DNA of 19,869 bases from JBCDCP01 sp039181495 (GTDB lineage: Bacteria; Pseudomonadota; Alphaproteobacteria; Rhizobiales; Tepidamorphaceae): contig JBCDCP010000053.1 of the NCBI GenBank assembly GCA_039181495.1, positions 1-19,869 on the forward strand, in the 5' to 3' direction. The notes under the pieces are model-generated. The model was not told where the DNA came from, made no database searches, and saw only the letters and a list, made by a program, of their open reading frames with translations. Positions 1 to 6,686 of this stretch are shown piece after piece. The position numbers and the translations under genes were made by a program. Every line of letters begins with the position of its first letter. Position 1 is the stretch's first letter.

Positions 1-32
1 CCTTGCGTGAGCGGGTCCGCAAAAGCAGACAG

Positions 33-69
33 AAGGTACTGATGGCTTCGGCCATCAGTACCTTTTTTT
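33..69 (+). terminator. Strong Rho-independent terminator of the upstream gene
   Basis: A perfect 14-bp stem (33-46 pairing with 51-64) closes a TTCG tetraloop (47-50) and runs into seven T's (63-69) on the + strand. This is a textbook intrinsic terminator for a + strand transcript whose gene lies before the window. A TGA at 8-10 could be the last codon of that gene, but too little is visible to say. From 70 to 233 I see no gene and no convincing promoter. Confidence 0.93.
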
Positions 70-233
70 ATACTCAGCTTTCTTGCCCGGCTGCGGCTTG
101 TTGCAAGAATGCATCGCGTGAAGACAAACTGGCATTCCTGCGCCAACTGATCCGGCGGTTGCATTGTCGCATTTTCGGCTGCGCGTTACCGTGCCTAGGT
201 TGAAATTTTCGATTCTTAGCTAGGGGTCATGTT

Positions 234-404
234 ATGAAGAAGTTCGCTTTTCTGGGGACGGCGATGGCGGCCCTCACTCTCGCCGCCTGCACCTCTGATC
301 ACCACTGCCATTTTCACCACTGCGAACCAGTGATGGTAAAGGGCTTCACGTCGACCGCTGAAGCGCCGGCAATGCCGACCGCACCGGCTGCTGACTGGAA
401 GTAA
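234..404 (+). CDS. Small His/Cys-rich lipoprotein (56 aa), hypothetical
   Basis: A 56-residue ORF with ATG at 234, preceded by AGGGG (222-226) at good spacing. Residues 1-19 form a lipoprotein signal: two lysines, a hydrophobic core and the lipobox LAAC, so Cys19 should be the lipidated N-terminus of the mature protein. The mature 38 residues begin with a cluster DHHCHFHHC (22-30), four His and two Cys in nine residues plus one more His, followed by a Pro/Ala-rich tail ending in DWK. Likely a membrane-anchored periplasmic or outer-membrane peptide; metal binding (Zn, Cu or Ni) is inference from composition only. It stands alone between two terminators (33-69 and 451-486), so it is probably a monocistronic transcript. 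I do not recognise a named family. Confidence 0.72.
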   Translation: MKKFAFLGTAMAALTLAACTSDHHCHFHHCEPVMVKGFTSTAEAPAMPTAPAADWK

Positions 405-450
405 GCCGCTCCGTCGATCTGGCGCACGGCCAGGTTGAACTGGACTCATT

Positions 451-486
451 AAGGCATCAGCGGTGTCAGCCGCTGGTGCCTTCTTG
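451..486 (+). terminator. Rho-independent terminator after the small lipoprotein gene
   Basis: A 13-bp stem with one G-T wobble (451-463 with 470-482) and a 6-base loop TGTCAG, followed by a short T-rich stretch (TTCTTG). It lies 47 bases after the lipoprotein stop and 74 bases before the MATE start, so it separates the two transcripts. The T-tract is shorter than in the first terminator. Confidence 0.75.
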
Positions 487-559
487 TTATGTGTACTGTT
501 CTTGGTCGCAGTGTATGTGAGGTTTGGCCAGAGAGGACGCAGGTCATAGGGGCGGATCT

Positions 560-2017
560 TTGACAGACGAAAAGACTGACAAGACAGACCCTGCCGCGTC
601 GCCCACGGAAGCGGGGGTTTTCACTTCCGGTTCGACGATGCGCCATGTCGTGGTCATGACGGCCACAGCGTCGGCCGGGCTTATGGCACTCTTTGCTGTC
701 GATCTCCTCAATATCTTCTACATCAGCCTACTGGGCGAGAAAGAACTGGCCGCCGCTATCGGGTATGCCGGTACGATCATGTTTTTCGCGATTTCGATTT
801 GTATCGGGATCGCCATCGCGGGGACCGCGCTGGTCGCCAGGGCCCTTGGTGCCGGCGACCGAGAACTGGCGCGTCGGCGCGCGACTTCCAGCCTCGTCTT
901 CATGGTGGTCGCGGCCGTTGCGTTCACGCTGGCGGCGCTGCCCTTTGTCGAACCGATGCTGGCGCTCCTTGGCGCAGAAGGCCGGACGCTTGAACTGGGT
1001 GCACGATTTCTGACCATCGTACTGCCTTCAACACCATTGCTTGGTGCCGGCATGATCCTTTCAGCGTTCCTGCGTGCGCTCGGGGAAGCCCGCCGGGCGA
1101 TGATGGTGACACTATTGAGTGGCTTGGCCGCAGCGGTGCTCGACCCACTCTTGATTTTTGGGCTGGGACTTGGTCTCGATGGTGCGGCTATCGCAACGGT
1201 GCTCAGCCGGATCGTGCTGGTAGCCGTCGGCGTCCACGGTGTTGTCATCGTCAACAATCTGCTGTCGCCACCGCGTATTAGCGATGCGGCCGCTGACTTT
1301 GCACCGTTGGCCAGCATCGCCGGGCCGGCCGTTCTGACCAACATTGCGACGCCAGTTGGCAACGCGTTCGTGACCGAGGCAATCTCCGACTTCGGCGATG
1401 GAGCGGTTGCCGGATGGGCCATTGTAGGCCGGCTTATTCCATTCGCCTTTGGCGCAATTTTTGCTCTCTCGGGCGCCGTTGGGCCTATCATCGGGCAGAA
1501 CTACGGGGCCGAGAAATTCGACCGCATTCGCAGCACCATGCGCGACAGTTTTGTGCTGACGCTGGCCTACACTCTGGCGGTCTGGATCGCGCTTGCATTG
1601 GGTCATGATCTGATCATTGCGGCGTTCGGGGCGTCCCAGGATGCCGCGTTGCTTGTCACATTCTTCTGTCTGTTCGTTGCCGGCAGCTTCGTCTTCAACG
1701 GCATGTTGTTTGTCGGCAATGCGCTGTTCAACAATCTCGGTTACCCGCTGGTGTCGACAGTGTTCAACTGGGGCAAAGCGACCATCGGAACCGTACCCTT
1801 CATTTGGGCCGGAGCCGCGCTGGGCGGAGCACCCGGTGTATTGGCGGGGCAAGCCATGGGTGCGGTTATCACCGGCTTGCTAGCGGCACTGACCGTTCGG
1901 CAGATTATCAGCCGATGCGAGCACAGTGGTGGCGGACCGGATGGAGAGAAGATGCCGGTCTGGCGTATGGCATTCCCGGCATTTGCGACCGGCAAAAGTG
2001 CCACTGCAGGTTCGTAG
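560..2017 (+). CDS. MATE family multidrug/sodium antiporter
   Basis: A 485-residue polytopic protein, the usual MATE length. After a charged, Asp/Thr/Lys-rich N-terminal tail of about 27 residues come roughly twelve hydrophobic segments in two similar halves: the first half starts near MRHVVVMTATASAG, the second near ASIAGPAVLTNIATP. Family-typical elements are the GAGD..ARRRATSS loop after TM2-3, FLRALGEARRAM in the first half, and GPIIGQNYGAEKFDRIR and FNNLGYP in the second. These inner-membrane pumps export cationic drugs or toxins using a Na+ or H+ gradient; the substrate cannot be told from sequence. I chose the TTG at 560 because AGGGG (548-552) sits 7 bases upstream; a longer in-frame TTG at 524 lacks a good ribosome site, and ATG 638 lies just before TM1. 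It is preceded by a terminator and is probably transcribed alone. Confidence 0.9.
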   Translation: MTDEKTDKTDPAASPTEAGVFTSGSTMRHVVVMTATASAGLMALFAVDLLNIFYISLLGEKELAAAIGYAGTIMFFAISICIGIAIAGTALVARALGAGDRELARRRATSSLVFMVVAAVAFTLAALPFVEPMLALLGAEGRTLELGARFLTIVLPSTPLLGAGMILSAFLRALGEARRAMMVTLLSGLAAAVLDPLLIFGLGLGLDGAAIATVLSRIVLVAVGVHGVVIVNNLLSPPRISDAAADFAPLASIAGPAVLTNIATPVGNAFVTEAISDFGDGAVAGWAIVGRLIPFAFGAIFALSGAVGPIIGQNYGAEKFDRIRSTMRDSFVLTLAYTLAVWIALALGHDLIIAAFGASQDAALLVTFFCLFVAGSFVFNGMLFVGNALFNNLGYPLVSTVFNWGKATIGTVPFIWAGAALGGAPGVLAGQAMGAVITGLLAALTVRQIISRCEHSGGGPDGEKMPVWRMAFPAFATGKSATAGS

Positions 2018-2130
2018 CGCCCCTTGCTTGATTTAATTGCAGAATCCACGCCACACTAGATTTTGCAGTGCGTCATTTGCGAGCCACATGTCGCGGTTGC
2101 GAAGCGATATGAACAAGAACCGAGAATGAC

Positions 2131-2943
2131 ATGATCAATATGTTCGACATGCTGTTGCAGGCGCAGAATGGCGAGGCAGTAAAGAACCTGTCGCGTCAGT
2201 TCGGCCTTAGCGAGCAGCAGACCCAGACCGCCATGGGCGCGATGATGCCAGCTTTCAATGAAGCCATGCGGCGCAATGCGCAGTCGGTGGATCAGATGCA
2301 GCGCTTCTGGTCTGAGATGAACCAGCGCAACCTGCAGCAATTCTACGACAACGCCGATGCCATGCGCCGGGATGATATCTGGATGCAAGGCAACGATGTC
2401 CTAGGTGGATTGTTCGGCTCCAAGGATGTCAGCCGCGCAGTGGCGCAACAGGCCTCGCTCATGAGCGGGCTTGGGCCGACCGTGATCAAGCAGATGCTGC
2501 CGGTGATTGCTGCGATGATGATGGGCGGGCTGCAGCGCGGTGGCGGCTCCGCCAATCCACTAGAGGCTCTGTTTAACCAGATGATGGGTCAGGGTGGCGC
2601 TTCATCGACCGGTATACCGGGTCCTTTCGGCGAGATGCTGGACAGCATGATGGGCAGCAATCAGCGCAACACACCGAACCCGATGAAGGACAACCCCATG
2701 GGCGCGTTCGTCGAGGGCATGCTGAACAGGCTGAAGGAACGTGCCGACGAACCGCAGGATCAGCATGCTGAATCAGACAACCGGGACGATGAAGATAGCG
2801 GGGCTGAGCCGGGCAATACCAACCCGTTCGATGCCAGTGAGATCATTGATGCGCTGTTCAGTGCCGGCAAGAAGACACAGGACGCCAACAGTGAAGCCAT
2901 GGGACGCATATTCGAGCAGTTCATGGGCGGCGGGCGGCGCTAA
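2131..2943 (+). CDS. DUF937 domain-containing protein, Met-rich
   Basis: A 270-residue soluble protein with no signal peptide. The N-terminus (about 5-50: LLQAQNGEAVKNLSRQFGLS then QTAMGAMMPAFNEAM) matches the start of the DUF937 family, helical proteins of unknown function. The middle (about 115-195) is rich in Met, Gly, Gln and Asn, including a run MMMGG and repeated NPM motifs. An acidic linker (about 205-235) precedes a short C-terminal helix ending in MGGGRR. The same few-residue pattern 'ALFNQMMGQ/ALFSAGKK/IFEQFMGG' recurs, suggesting amphipathic helices. Start ATG 2131 has only a weak upstream purine stretch (CGAGAA); Met4 (ATG 2140) is an alternative. It ends just before a bidirectional terminator. 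Family identity is fairly secure, function unknown. Confidence 0.82.
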   Translation: MINMFDMLLQAQNGEAVKNLSRQFGLSEQQTQTAMGAMMPAFNEAMRRNAQSVDQMQRFWSEMNQRNLQQFYDNADAMRRDDIWMQGNDVLGGLFGSKDVSRAVAQQASLMSGLGPTVIKQMLPVIAAMMMGGLQRGGGSANPLEALFNQMMGQGGASSTGIPGPFGEMLDSMMGSNQRNTPNPMKDNPMGAFVEGMLNRLKERADEPQDQHAESDNRDDEDSGAEPGNTNPFDASEIIDALFSAGKKTQDANSEAMGRIFEQFMGGGRR

Positions 2944-2969
2944 AGGGACGATCCCGAGAACCGGTCGCA

Positions 2970-3003
2970 AACCCGCCGGGCGACGCCCGGCGGGTTGTTT
3001 CTT
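2970..3003. terminator. Bidirectional terminator between convergent genes
   Basis: A perfect 12-bp GC-rich stem (2970-2981 with 2985-2996) with a 3-base GAC loop. On the + strand it is followed by GTTTCTT, serving the DUF937 gene. On the - strand it is followed by a short TTT, and it lies just past the stop of the DUF1127 gene. With only 62 bases between the two convergent stop codons, it probably ends both transcripts. Confidence 0.83.
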
Positions 3004-3005
3004 GC

Positions 3006-3356
3006 CTAACCGATCTTTCGATTCTTCACGCCGTGGATCCGCTCGAACCGAATTTGCTTGAGCTGTTCCATGGCGCGGTGTGGATCGCTCTGAGCGGCAG
3101 CGGCAGCTACCTCTTGGCGCTCAAGGCCAATGTCACCGAGCATTCTGTCGTCCAACTCAGCAATCGCCCAGAGGTTTGCACGCTTGTGATGATTTTCCAT
3201 CCACGTCCGAGCCCACTGGCGAAGTCCATGAACAAGGACTGCAACCATGCCATCTCCGTTGGAAATGGAAGGAACTGACGCCGGCACCGTCGGGGCTGGC
3301 GTCAATTCTTGAGCAAGGCAGGCACCACCGGGATAGTGCTGTTCCAGATTGCGCAT
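3006..3356 (-). CDS. DUF1127 (YjiS-like) domain protein
   Basis: A 116-residue protein. The DUF1127 core lies at about 45-82: an Arg/Trp/His-rich helix (LRQWARTWMENHHKRANLW) followed by AELDDRMLGDIGLER, the family signature L..LDDR.L.DIGL.R. The N-terminal 36 residues are Pro/Ser/Thr-rich and the C-terminal 30 basic, making it longer than the 45-75 residues common in the family. Small alphaproteobacterial DUF1127 proteins have been linked to RNA turnover and phosphate or carbon control; in Brucella and Agrobacterium some are targets of LysR regulators (VtlR/LsrB). The start is well supported: AAGGAAG lies 5 bases before the ATG. It is transcribed away from the lysR gene next door, which makes it the prime candidate target of that regulator (inference). 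Confidence 0.85.
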   Translation of the reverse strand: MRNLEQHYPGGACLAQELTPAPTVPASVPSISNGDGMVAVLVHGLRQWARTWMENHHKRANLWAIAELDDRMLGDIGLERQEVAAAAAQSDPHRAMEQLKQIRFERIHGVKNRKIG

Positions 3357-3383
3357 AGCAGCTTCCTTTCGCGTCTGAGTACT

Positions 3384-3481
3384 CCGCCGCAGTGGCGGAC
3401 ATAACTCTCCCGTTCGGTGGGAGCGCGATGGCTCCCGCCGTTGTTGGGCGGGCCGGCGTTGGAGTGCAGCGCCTGTGGCGC
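3384..3481 (-). promoter_or_regulatory. Hairpin-rich leader of the DUF1127 gene
   Basis: If transcription begins near 3520 the leader is about 165 bases and holds a chain of inverted repeats: 3469-3473/3477-3481, 3434-3439/3447-3452, 3419-3424/3431-3436, 3407-3411/3419-3423 and 3384-3388/3394-3398. The 3419-3436 hairpin uses bases also needed by both of its neighbours, so it and the pair around it are mutually exclusive. None is followed by a T-tract, so these are not terminators. A regulatory role is inference; the GC-rich base composition makes short stems likely by chance. Confidence 0.35.
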
Positions 3482-3501
3482 AACCGGCTGTCCATTCAGG
3501 A

Positions 3502-3531
3502 TTGACAGGAAGATGCGCTCTGCATCATTAT
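3502..3531 (+). promoter_or_regulatory. Predicted sigma70 promoter of the lysR gene
   Basis: TTGACA at 3502-3507 is a perfect -35 box; CATTAT at 3526-3531 is a fair -10 box with an 18-base spacer. The start would be near 3538, giving a leader of about 57 bases to the ATG at 3595. It overlaps the opposing -10 box at 3527-3532, so the two divergent promoters should compete. Confidence 0.5.
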
Positions 3532-3532
3532 A
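3527..3532 (-). promoter_or_regulatory. Predicted -10 box for the DUF1127 gene
   Basis: The reverse complement reads TATAAT, a perfect -10 box, in an A/T-rich patch that stands out from its surroundings. No good -35 hexamer lies 16-18 bases upstream on that strand, as expected for a promoter that needs an activator. It shares bases with the -10 box of the opposing lysR promoter. Confidence 0.45.
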
Positions 3533-3555
3533 AGTCTAACGAATGTTTCTTATCT

Positions 3556-3580
3556 TATGCATCAGAGATGTTGATGCTTA
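3556..3580. promoter_or_regulatory. Canonical LysR box (ATC-N9-GAT)
   Basis: TATGCATCA at 3556-3564 and TGATGCTTA at 3572-3580 form an inverted repeat (8 of 9 positions) around a 7-base spacer. The core is ATC-N9-GAT (3561-3575), with the T-N11-A spacing that is the hallmark of LysR-type binding sites. It is centred at about -48 for the predicted DUF1127 promoter and lies inside the leader of lysR just before its ribosome site, fitting activation of one gene and self-repression of the other. A second palindrome with the same half-site, GATGC-N5-GCATC, lies at 3512-3526. Confidence 0.6.
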
Positions 3581-3594
3581 GAAAGGGCAATCCC

Positions 3595-4488
3595 ATGATT
3601 CTTGACAGTGATCAGCTACGCACATTCGTGGCCGTAGCGGAAACCAAGAGCTTCACGCGGGCTGCGCAGGAGGTGCACCGCACGCAGGCTGCGGTTTCGA
3701 TGCAAATCAAGAAGCTTGAGGAGCGCATCGGACGCGCTTTGTTCGATCGGTCGGCCAAGGAAACGAAACTCACAACCCACGGTCAGACGCTGCTGAGCTA
3801 TGCACGTAAGATCATCGCCTTGAACGAACAGGCGGTTGGCGCGTTTCAGCAGGAAGGCTTTGCCGGCGAGATCAAGTTCGGCTTGCCCGATGACTATGCC
3901 GAGCGCCTCTTGCCGATGGTACTGGCGGCCTTTCACCGGTCGCATCCCGGGGTCGAAATGACCGTAGAATGCAAGTCATCGAACCAGGTTGGGCAGATGG
4001 TGCGTGAGGGGACGCTCGACATGGGCCTCGTCACACATGCGGATATGAGCCTCAGCAATGACGACCGGGCAGTCGGGACAATCGTTCGCCGCGAGCATCT
4101 CGTCTGGATCGGGTCTGACGCGCTTGCGGCACAGGATCCAGATCCGGTGCCATTGGCGCTCAGTCCGGCACCCTGTGCCTGGCGCATCATGGCGATCCAA
4201 GGTCTTCAGTCTCAGGGCCGGCAGGCCCACATCACATATTGCTCGCATAGTGCTGCGGCGCTTAACAGCGCGGTGGCGGCTGGCCTGGCATTCTCGGTTC
4301 TGCCGGAAAGCGCCATCCGGCCAGATGTGCGGGTCATGACCGCCGCCGACGGCTTTCCACCGCTGCCGATGTGCGACATCGCCATCGTCCGAGCCAAGCA
4401 CGCCACGCTTCCGGTCCATGATGCCATGGCCGATCACATCATGCGACGGCTCAGCAATTTCAGCGGAACTGCCATGGCTGTCGCTTAG
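3595..4488 (+). CDS. LysR family transcriptional regulator
   Basis: A 298-residue LysR-type regulator of normal length. The winged helix-turn-helix fills about residues 4-65: DQLRTFVAVAETKSFTRAA, then HRTQAAVSMQIKKLEERIG and LFDRS, with the linker helix following (TTHGQTLLSYARKI). Residues 91-285 form the two-lobed effector-binding domain (GEIKFGLPDDYAERLLP..., GTLDMGLV, GLAFSVLPESAI). I chose ATG 3595 because the DNA-binding domain begins straight after it and AGAAAGG lies about 8 bases upstream; in-frame ATGs upstream (3475, 3568) only add unrelated residues. It is divergent to the DUF1127 gene, the classic arrangement for a LysR regulator and its target. The pairing recalls VtlR/LsrB, which control DUF1127 genes, but orthology is not established. 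The effector is unknown. Confidence 0.93.
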   Translation: MILDSDQLRTFVAVAETKSFTRAAQEVHRTQAAVSMQIKKLEERIGRALFDRSAKETKLTTHGQTLLSYARKIIALNEQAVGAFQQEGFAGEIKFGLPDDYAERLLPMVLAAFHRSHPGVEMTVECKSSNQVGQMVREGTLDMGLVTHADMSLSNDDRAVGTIVRREHLVWIGSDALAAQDPDPVPLALSPAPCAWRIMAIQGLQSQGRQAHITYCSHSAAALNSAVAAGLAFSVLPESAIRPDVRVMTAADGFPPLPMCDIAIVRAKHATLPVHDAMADHIMRRLSNFSGTAMAVA

Positions 4489-4643
4489 TCATCGTTCGCC
4501 TAACGAAACGCGTAACGATAACGCCATCTTAAATGGTGATCGGTATTGCTGTTGTCCAAAGTGCAACGATGACATGAGCAGGCGCTTGAGACCGCACGGT
4601 CGGCTGTGTTCACGGCAGCGTCTGTTCCAACGCGCGAAACACA

Positions 4644-6686
4644 ATGACACCGCAGGATTCCACCGAAATTCAGGCACCCGCTGCTCAGCCGAACGACGCT
4701 GAAGTTAAGCCTTCCAAGGGTCCGTCGATTGGACGAATCGTTCATGTGTCAGGCGCCAAGGCCCGGGTCCTGCTCAATCAGGACTATGCGCCCGAACTGA
4801 CCAACGATGACAGCGTCCCGTTTATTGGCACGCTTTTGGCGGTTGATACCGGCCACGCAATTGCGCTCGGGCTGATAACCGAGATGGCCGTCCCCAATCC
4901 GGTGATCGAGAACGAGCGGCTCGAACCGCGCTTTGTCGATGTGGAACTGGTGGGTGAACTGATCCGCCATCCAGACGGTTATCTCAGCACCTTCCGTCGA
5001 GGCGTTTCGGTTTATCCGCGACTGGGTGACCGCGTGCAGAACGCGACACAGGAGATGCTGAAGAAGGTATACCAGTTCGGTAATTTCGACTCCGTCATGG
5101 TCGGCCAGTTGCATCAGGACCCGACGATTCCGGCGGTCATCAAGGTCGACGATATGCTTGGCAAGCACTTCGCCATTGTCGGATCGACCGGTTCAGGCAA
5201 ATCGTGCGCGGTTGCGCTTGTGCTTCAGAAGGTTCTTGAGAAGCACGCCAACGCTCATGTGGTCCTGCTTGATCCGCACAACGAGTATGGCGACTGCTTC
5301 GGAGATCAGACCGAGAAGGTCAAGATCACCGATCTCAACCTGCCGTATTGGCTTCTGACCTTTGAAGAAGCCGTCGAGATCCTGATCAGGGATGCAGCCC
5401 GACATTCCGACGAAGTCGAGATCCTGCGCGAGATCATTCCGGCCGCCAAGCGGCAATATGCGTCAGGCGGCAATGGCTCGCTGTTGCGCAGCACAGCCAC
5501 CGGGCTTGAGCGTTTCACCGTCGACATGCCGGTGCCCTACCGCATCTCCGATGTCCTCGAACTGATCAACATCGAGATGGGCCGCCTGGAGAAACGCAAG
5601 GACATCTCGACCTATCAGCGCCTGAAGGCACGTATCGAGACCATCATTCAGGATCCGCGCTTCGCCTTCATGTTCGGCAGCATGTCTGTGCAGGACAATT
5701 TCGCTTCCATTCTCAAGCGGTTGTTCCGGGTGCCCGTGGCCGGCAAGCCGATCACCGTGATGCAGCTGATGGGGTTGCCCTCGGAAGTGGTCAATGTTGT
5801 CGTTTCGGTCATGTCGCGGCTGGCCTTCGACATTGCCATGTGGAGCGAAGGCAAGATCGCCATCACGTTTGTGTGCGAGGAGGCACACCGCTACGTACCG
5901 CGGTCCGAAGATCAGGGATTTGAGCCAACCAAACGGGCAATTTCCCGCATTGCCAAGGAGGGGCGGAAATATGGCTGCTCGCTTTGCATTGTCAGCCAGC
6001 GCCCCGGCGATGTCGATCCGACGATCCTGTCTCAGTGCTCGACGATTTTCACGATGCGCCTCTCCAACGAGCGCGATCAGGGGATCATCGAGGCCGCACT
6101 CTCCGATTCGAGTGCAAGTCTCATGAGCTTCCTGCCCGCCCTTGGAACGCGCGAAACGATTGTCTTCGGTGAAGGCGTGCCACTGCCGTCGCGGATTCTG
6201 CTTGCGGAGATCCCTCAGGCGGCGCTACCGCGCGGCGGCATGTTGAAATTTGCTGATGCCTGGGGTGCCGACAACACCAATTCCGGCCAGCTCGAAAGCA
6301 TGATCGCACGCTGGCGGTTGTCGACAGAAGTTACAAACACCGATCAATTCGCCAACTCCGGGACGCAGCCCTGTTTGCCCGGCAGCGTTGTTTCGCAGCC
6401 GCCGCAGCCCGCACCAGGCGAGCGTAGCGGCAGTGTCGAGGATGCCGTGAGTTCCGGCATGCTGTGGGCGGACACGCCATTGCAGCAGACGGCCCGGTCA
6501 ATCGATCCTGTTCCCGTCGCGCCGACACACGATGCCGCCTATGGCGCGCACCCGTCCGATCCGACAATTGGCCGCCGACCGTCTGACATGATGCCGGTCG
6601 ACCAGACGCCACCACCTGCTCCTGACAACCGGCGCGACGAGAACTGGCGGGCCGAAATGCTGCAGCGGATCGCCGGGCAGTCTTAA
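4644..6686 (+). CDS. HerA-like (DUF87) hexameric ATPase, orphan
   Basis: A 680-residue FtsK/HerA-superfamily ATPase. Residues 28-160 fit the HAS-barrel that starts HerA proteins. Walker A is GSTGSGKS (180-187), Walker B runs to CEEAH (407-415, catalytic Glu), the sensor region is IVSQRP (449-454), and MRLSNERDQ (471-479) supplies conserved arginines. Residues from about 535 to 660 are Pro/Ser/Gln-rich and look disordered, before a short C-terminal helix. HerA acts with the NurA nuclease in archaeal DNA-end resection; bacterial relatives also pair with SIR2 or other nucleases in phage defence. Neither partner is present here. The ATG at 4644 lacks a strong ribosome site, so the start is moderately sure. 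No terminator is evident; the gene meets gshA tail to tail with both stops inside TTAA. Its cellular role is unknown. Confidence 0.87.
   Translation: MTPQDSTEIQAPAAQPNDAEVKPSKGPSIGRIVHVSGAKARVLLNQDYAPELTNDDSVPFIGTLLAVDTGHAIALGLITEMAVPNPVIENERLEPRFVDVELVGELIRHPDGYLSTFRRGVSVYPRLGDRVQNATQEMLKKVYQFGNFDSVMVGQLHQDPTIPAVIKVDDMLGKHFAIVGSTGSGKSCAVALVLQKVLEKHANAHVVLLDPHNEYGDCFGDQTEKVKITDLNLPYWLLTFEEAVEILIRDAARHSDEVEILREIIPAAKRQYASGGNGSLLRSTATGLERFTVDMPVPYRISDVLELINIEMGRLEKRKDISTYQRLKARIETIIQDPRFAFMFGSMSVQDNFASILKRLFRVPVAGKPITVMQLMGLPSEVVNVVVSVMSRLAFDIAMWSEGKIAITFVCEEAHRYVPRSEDQGFEPTKRAISRIAKEGRKYGCSLCIVSQRPGDVDPTILSQCSTIFTMRLSNERDQGIIEAALSDSSASLMSFLPALGTRETIVFGEGVPLPSRILLAEIPQAALPRGGMLKFADAWGADNTNSGQLESMIARWRLSTEVTNTDQFANSGTQPCLPGSVVSQPPQPAPGERSGSVEDAVSSGMLWADTPLQQTARSIDPVPVAPTHDAAYGAHPSDPTIGRRPSDMMPVDQTPPPAPDNRRDENWRAEMLQRIAGQS

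Noticed and set aside
3..203. 66-codon + strand ORF at the window start
   Set aside because: It reads straight through the strong terminator at 33-69, has no family features, and is not a plausible gene; only the last codons of an unseen upstream gene might be present.
718..1491. Long - strand ORF (257 codons) inside the MATE gene
   Set aside because: Ser/Ala/Pro/Arg-rich shadow of a GC-rich membrane protein gene; no domain resemblance and no ribosome site case.
4491..4523. ATCGTT...AACGAT inverted repeat and four AACG repeats after the lysR gene
   Set aside because: Arms are short, the loop is long (17 bases), there is no T-tract, and the repeat spacing is irregular; probably chance.
4644..6686. 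HerA-based phage-defence system
   Set aside because: No SIR2, DUF4297, NurA or other effector gene is adjacent, and the neighbours are housekeeping genes; a defence role is not supported here.
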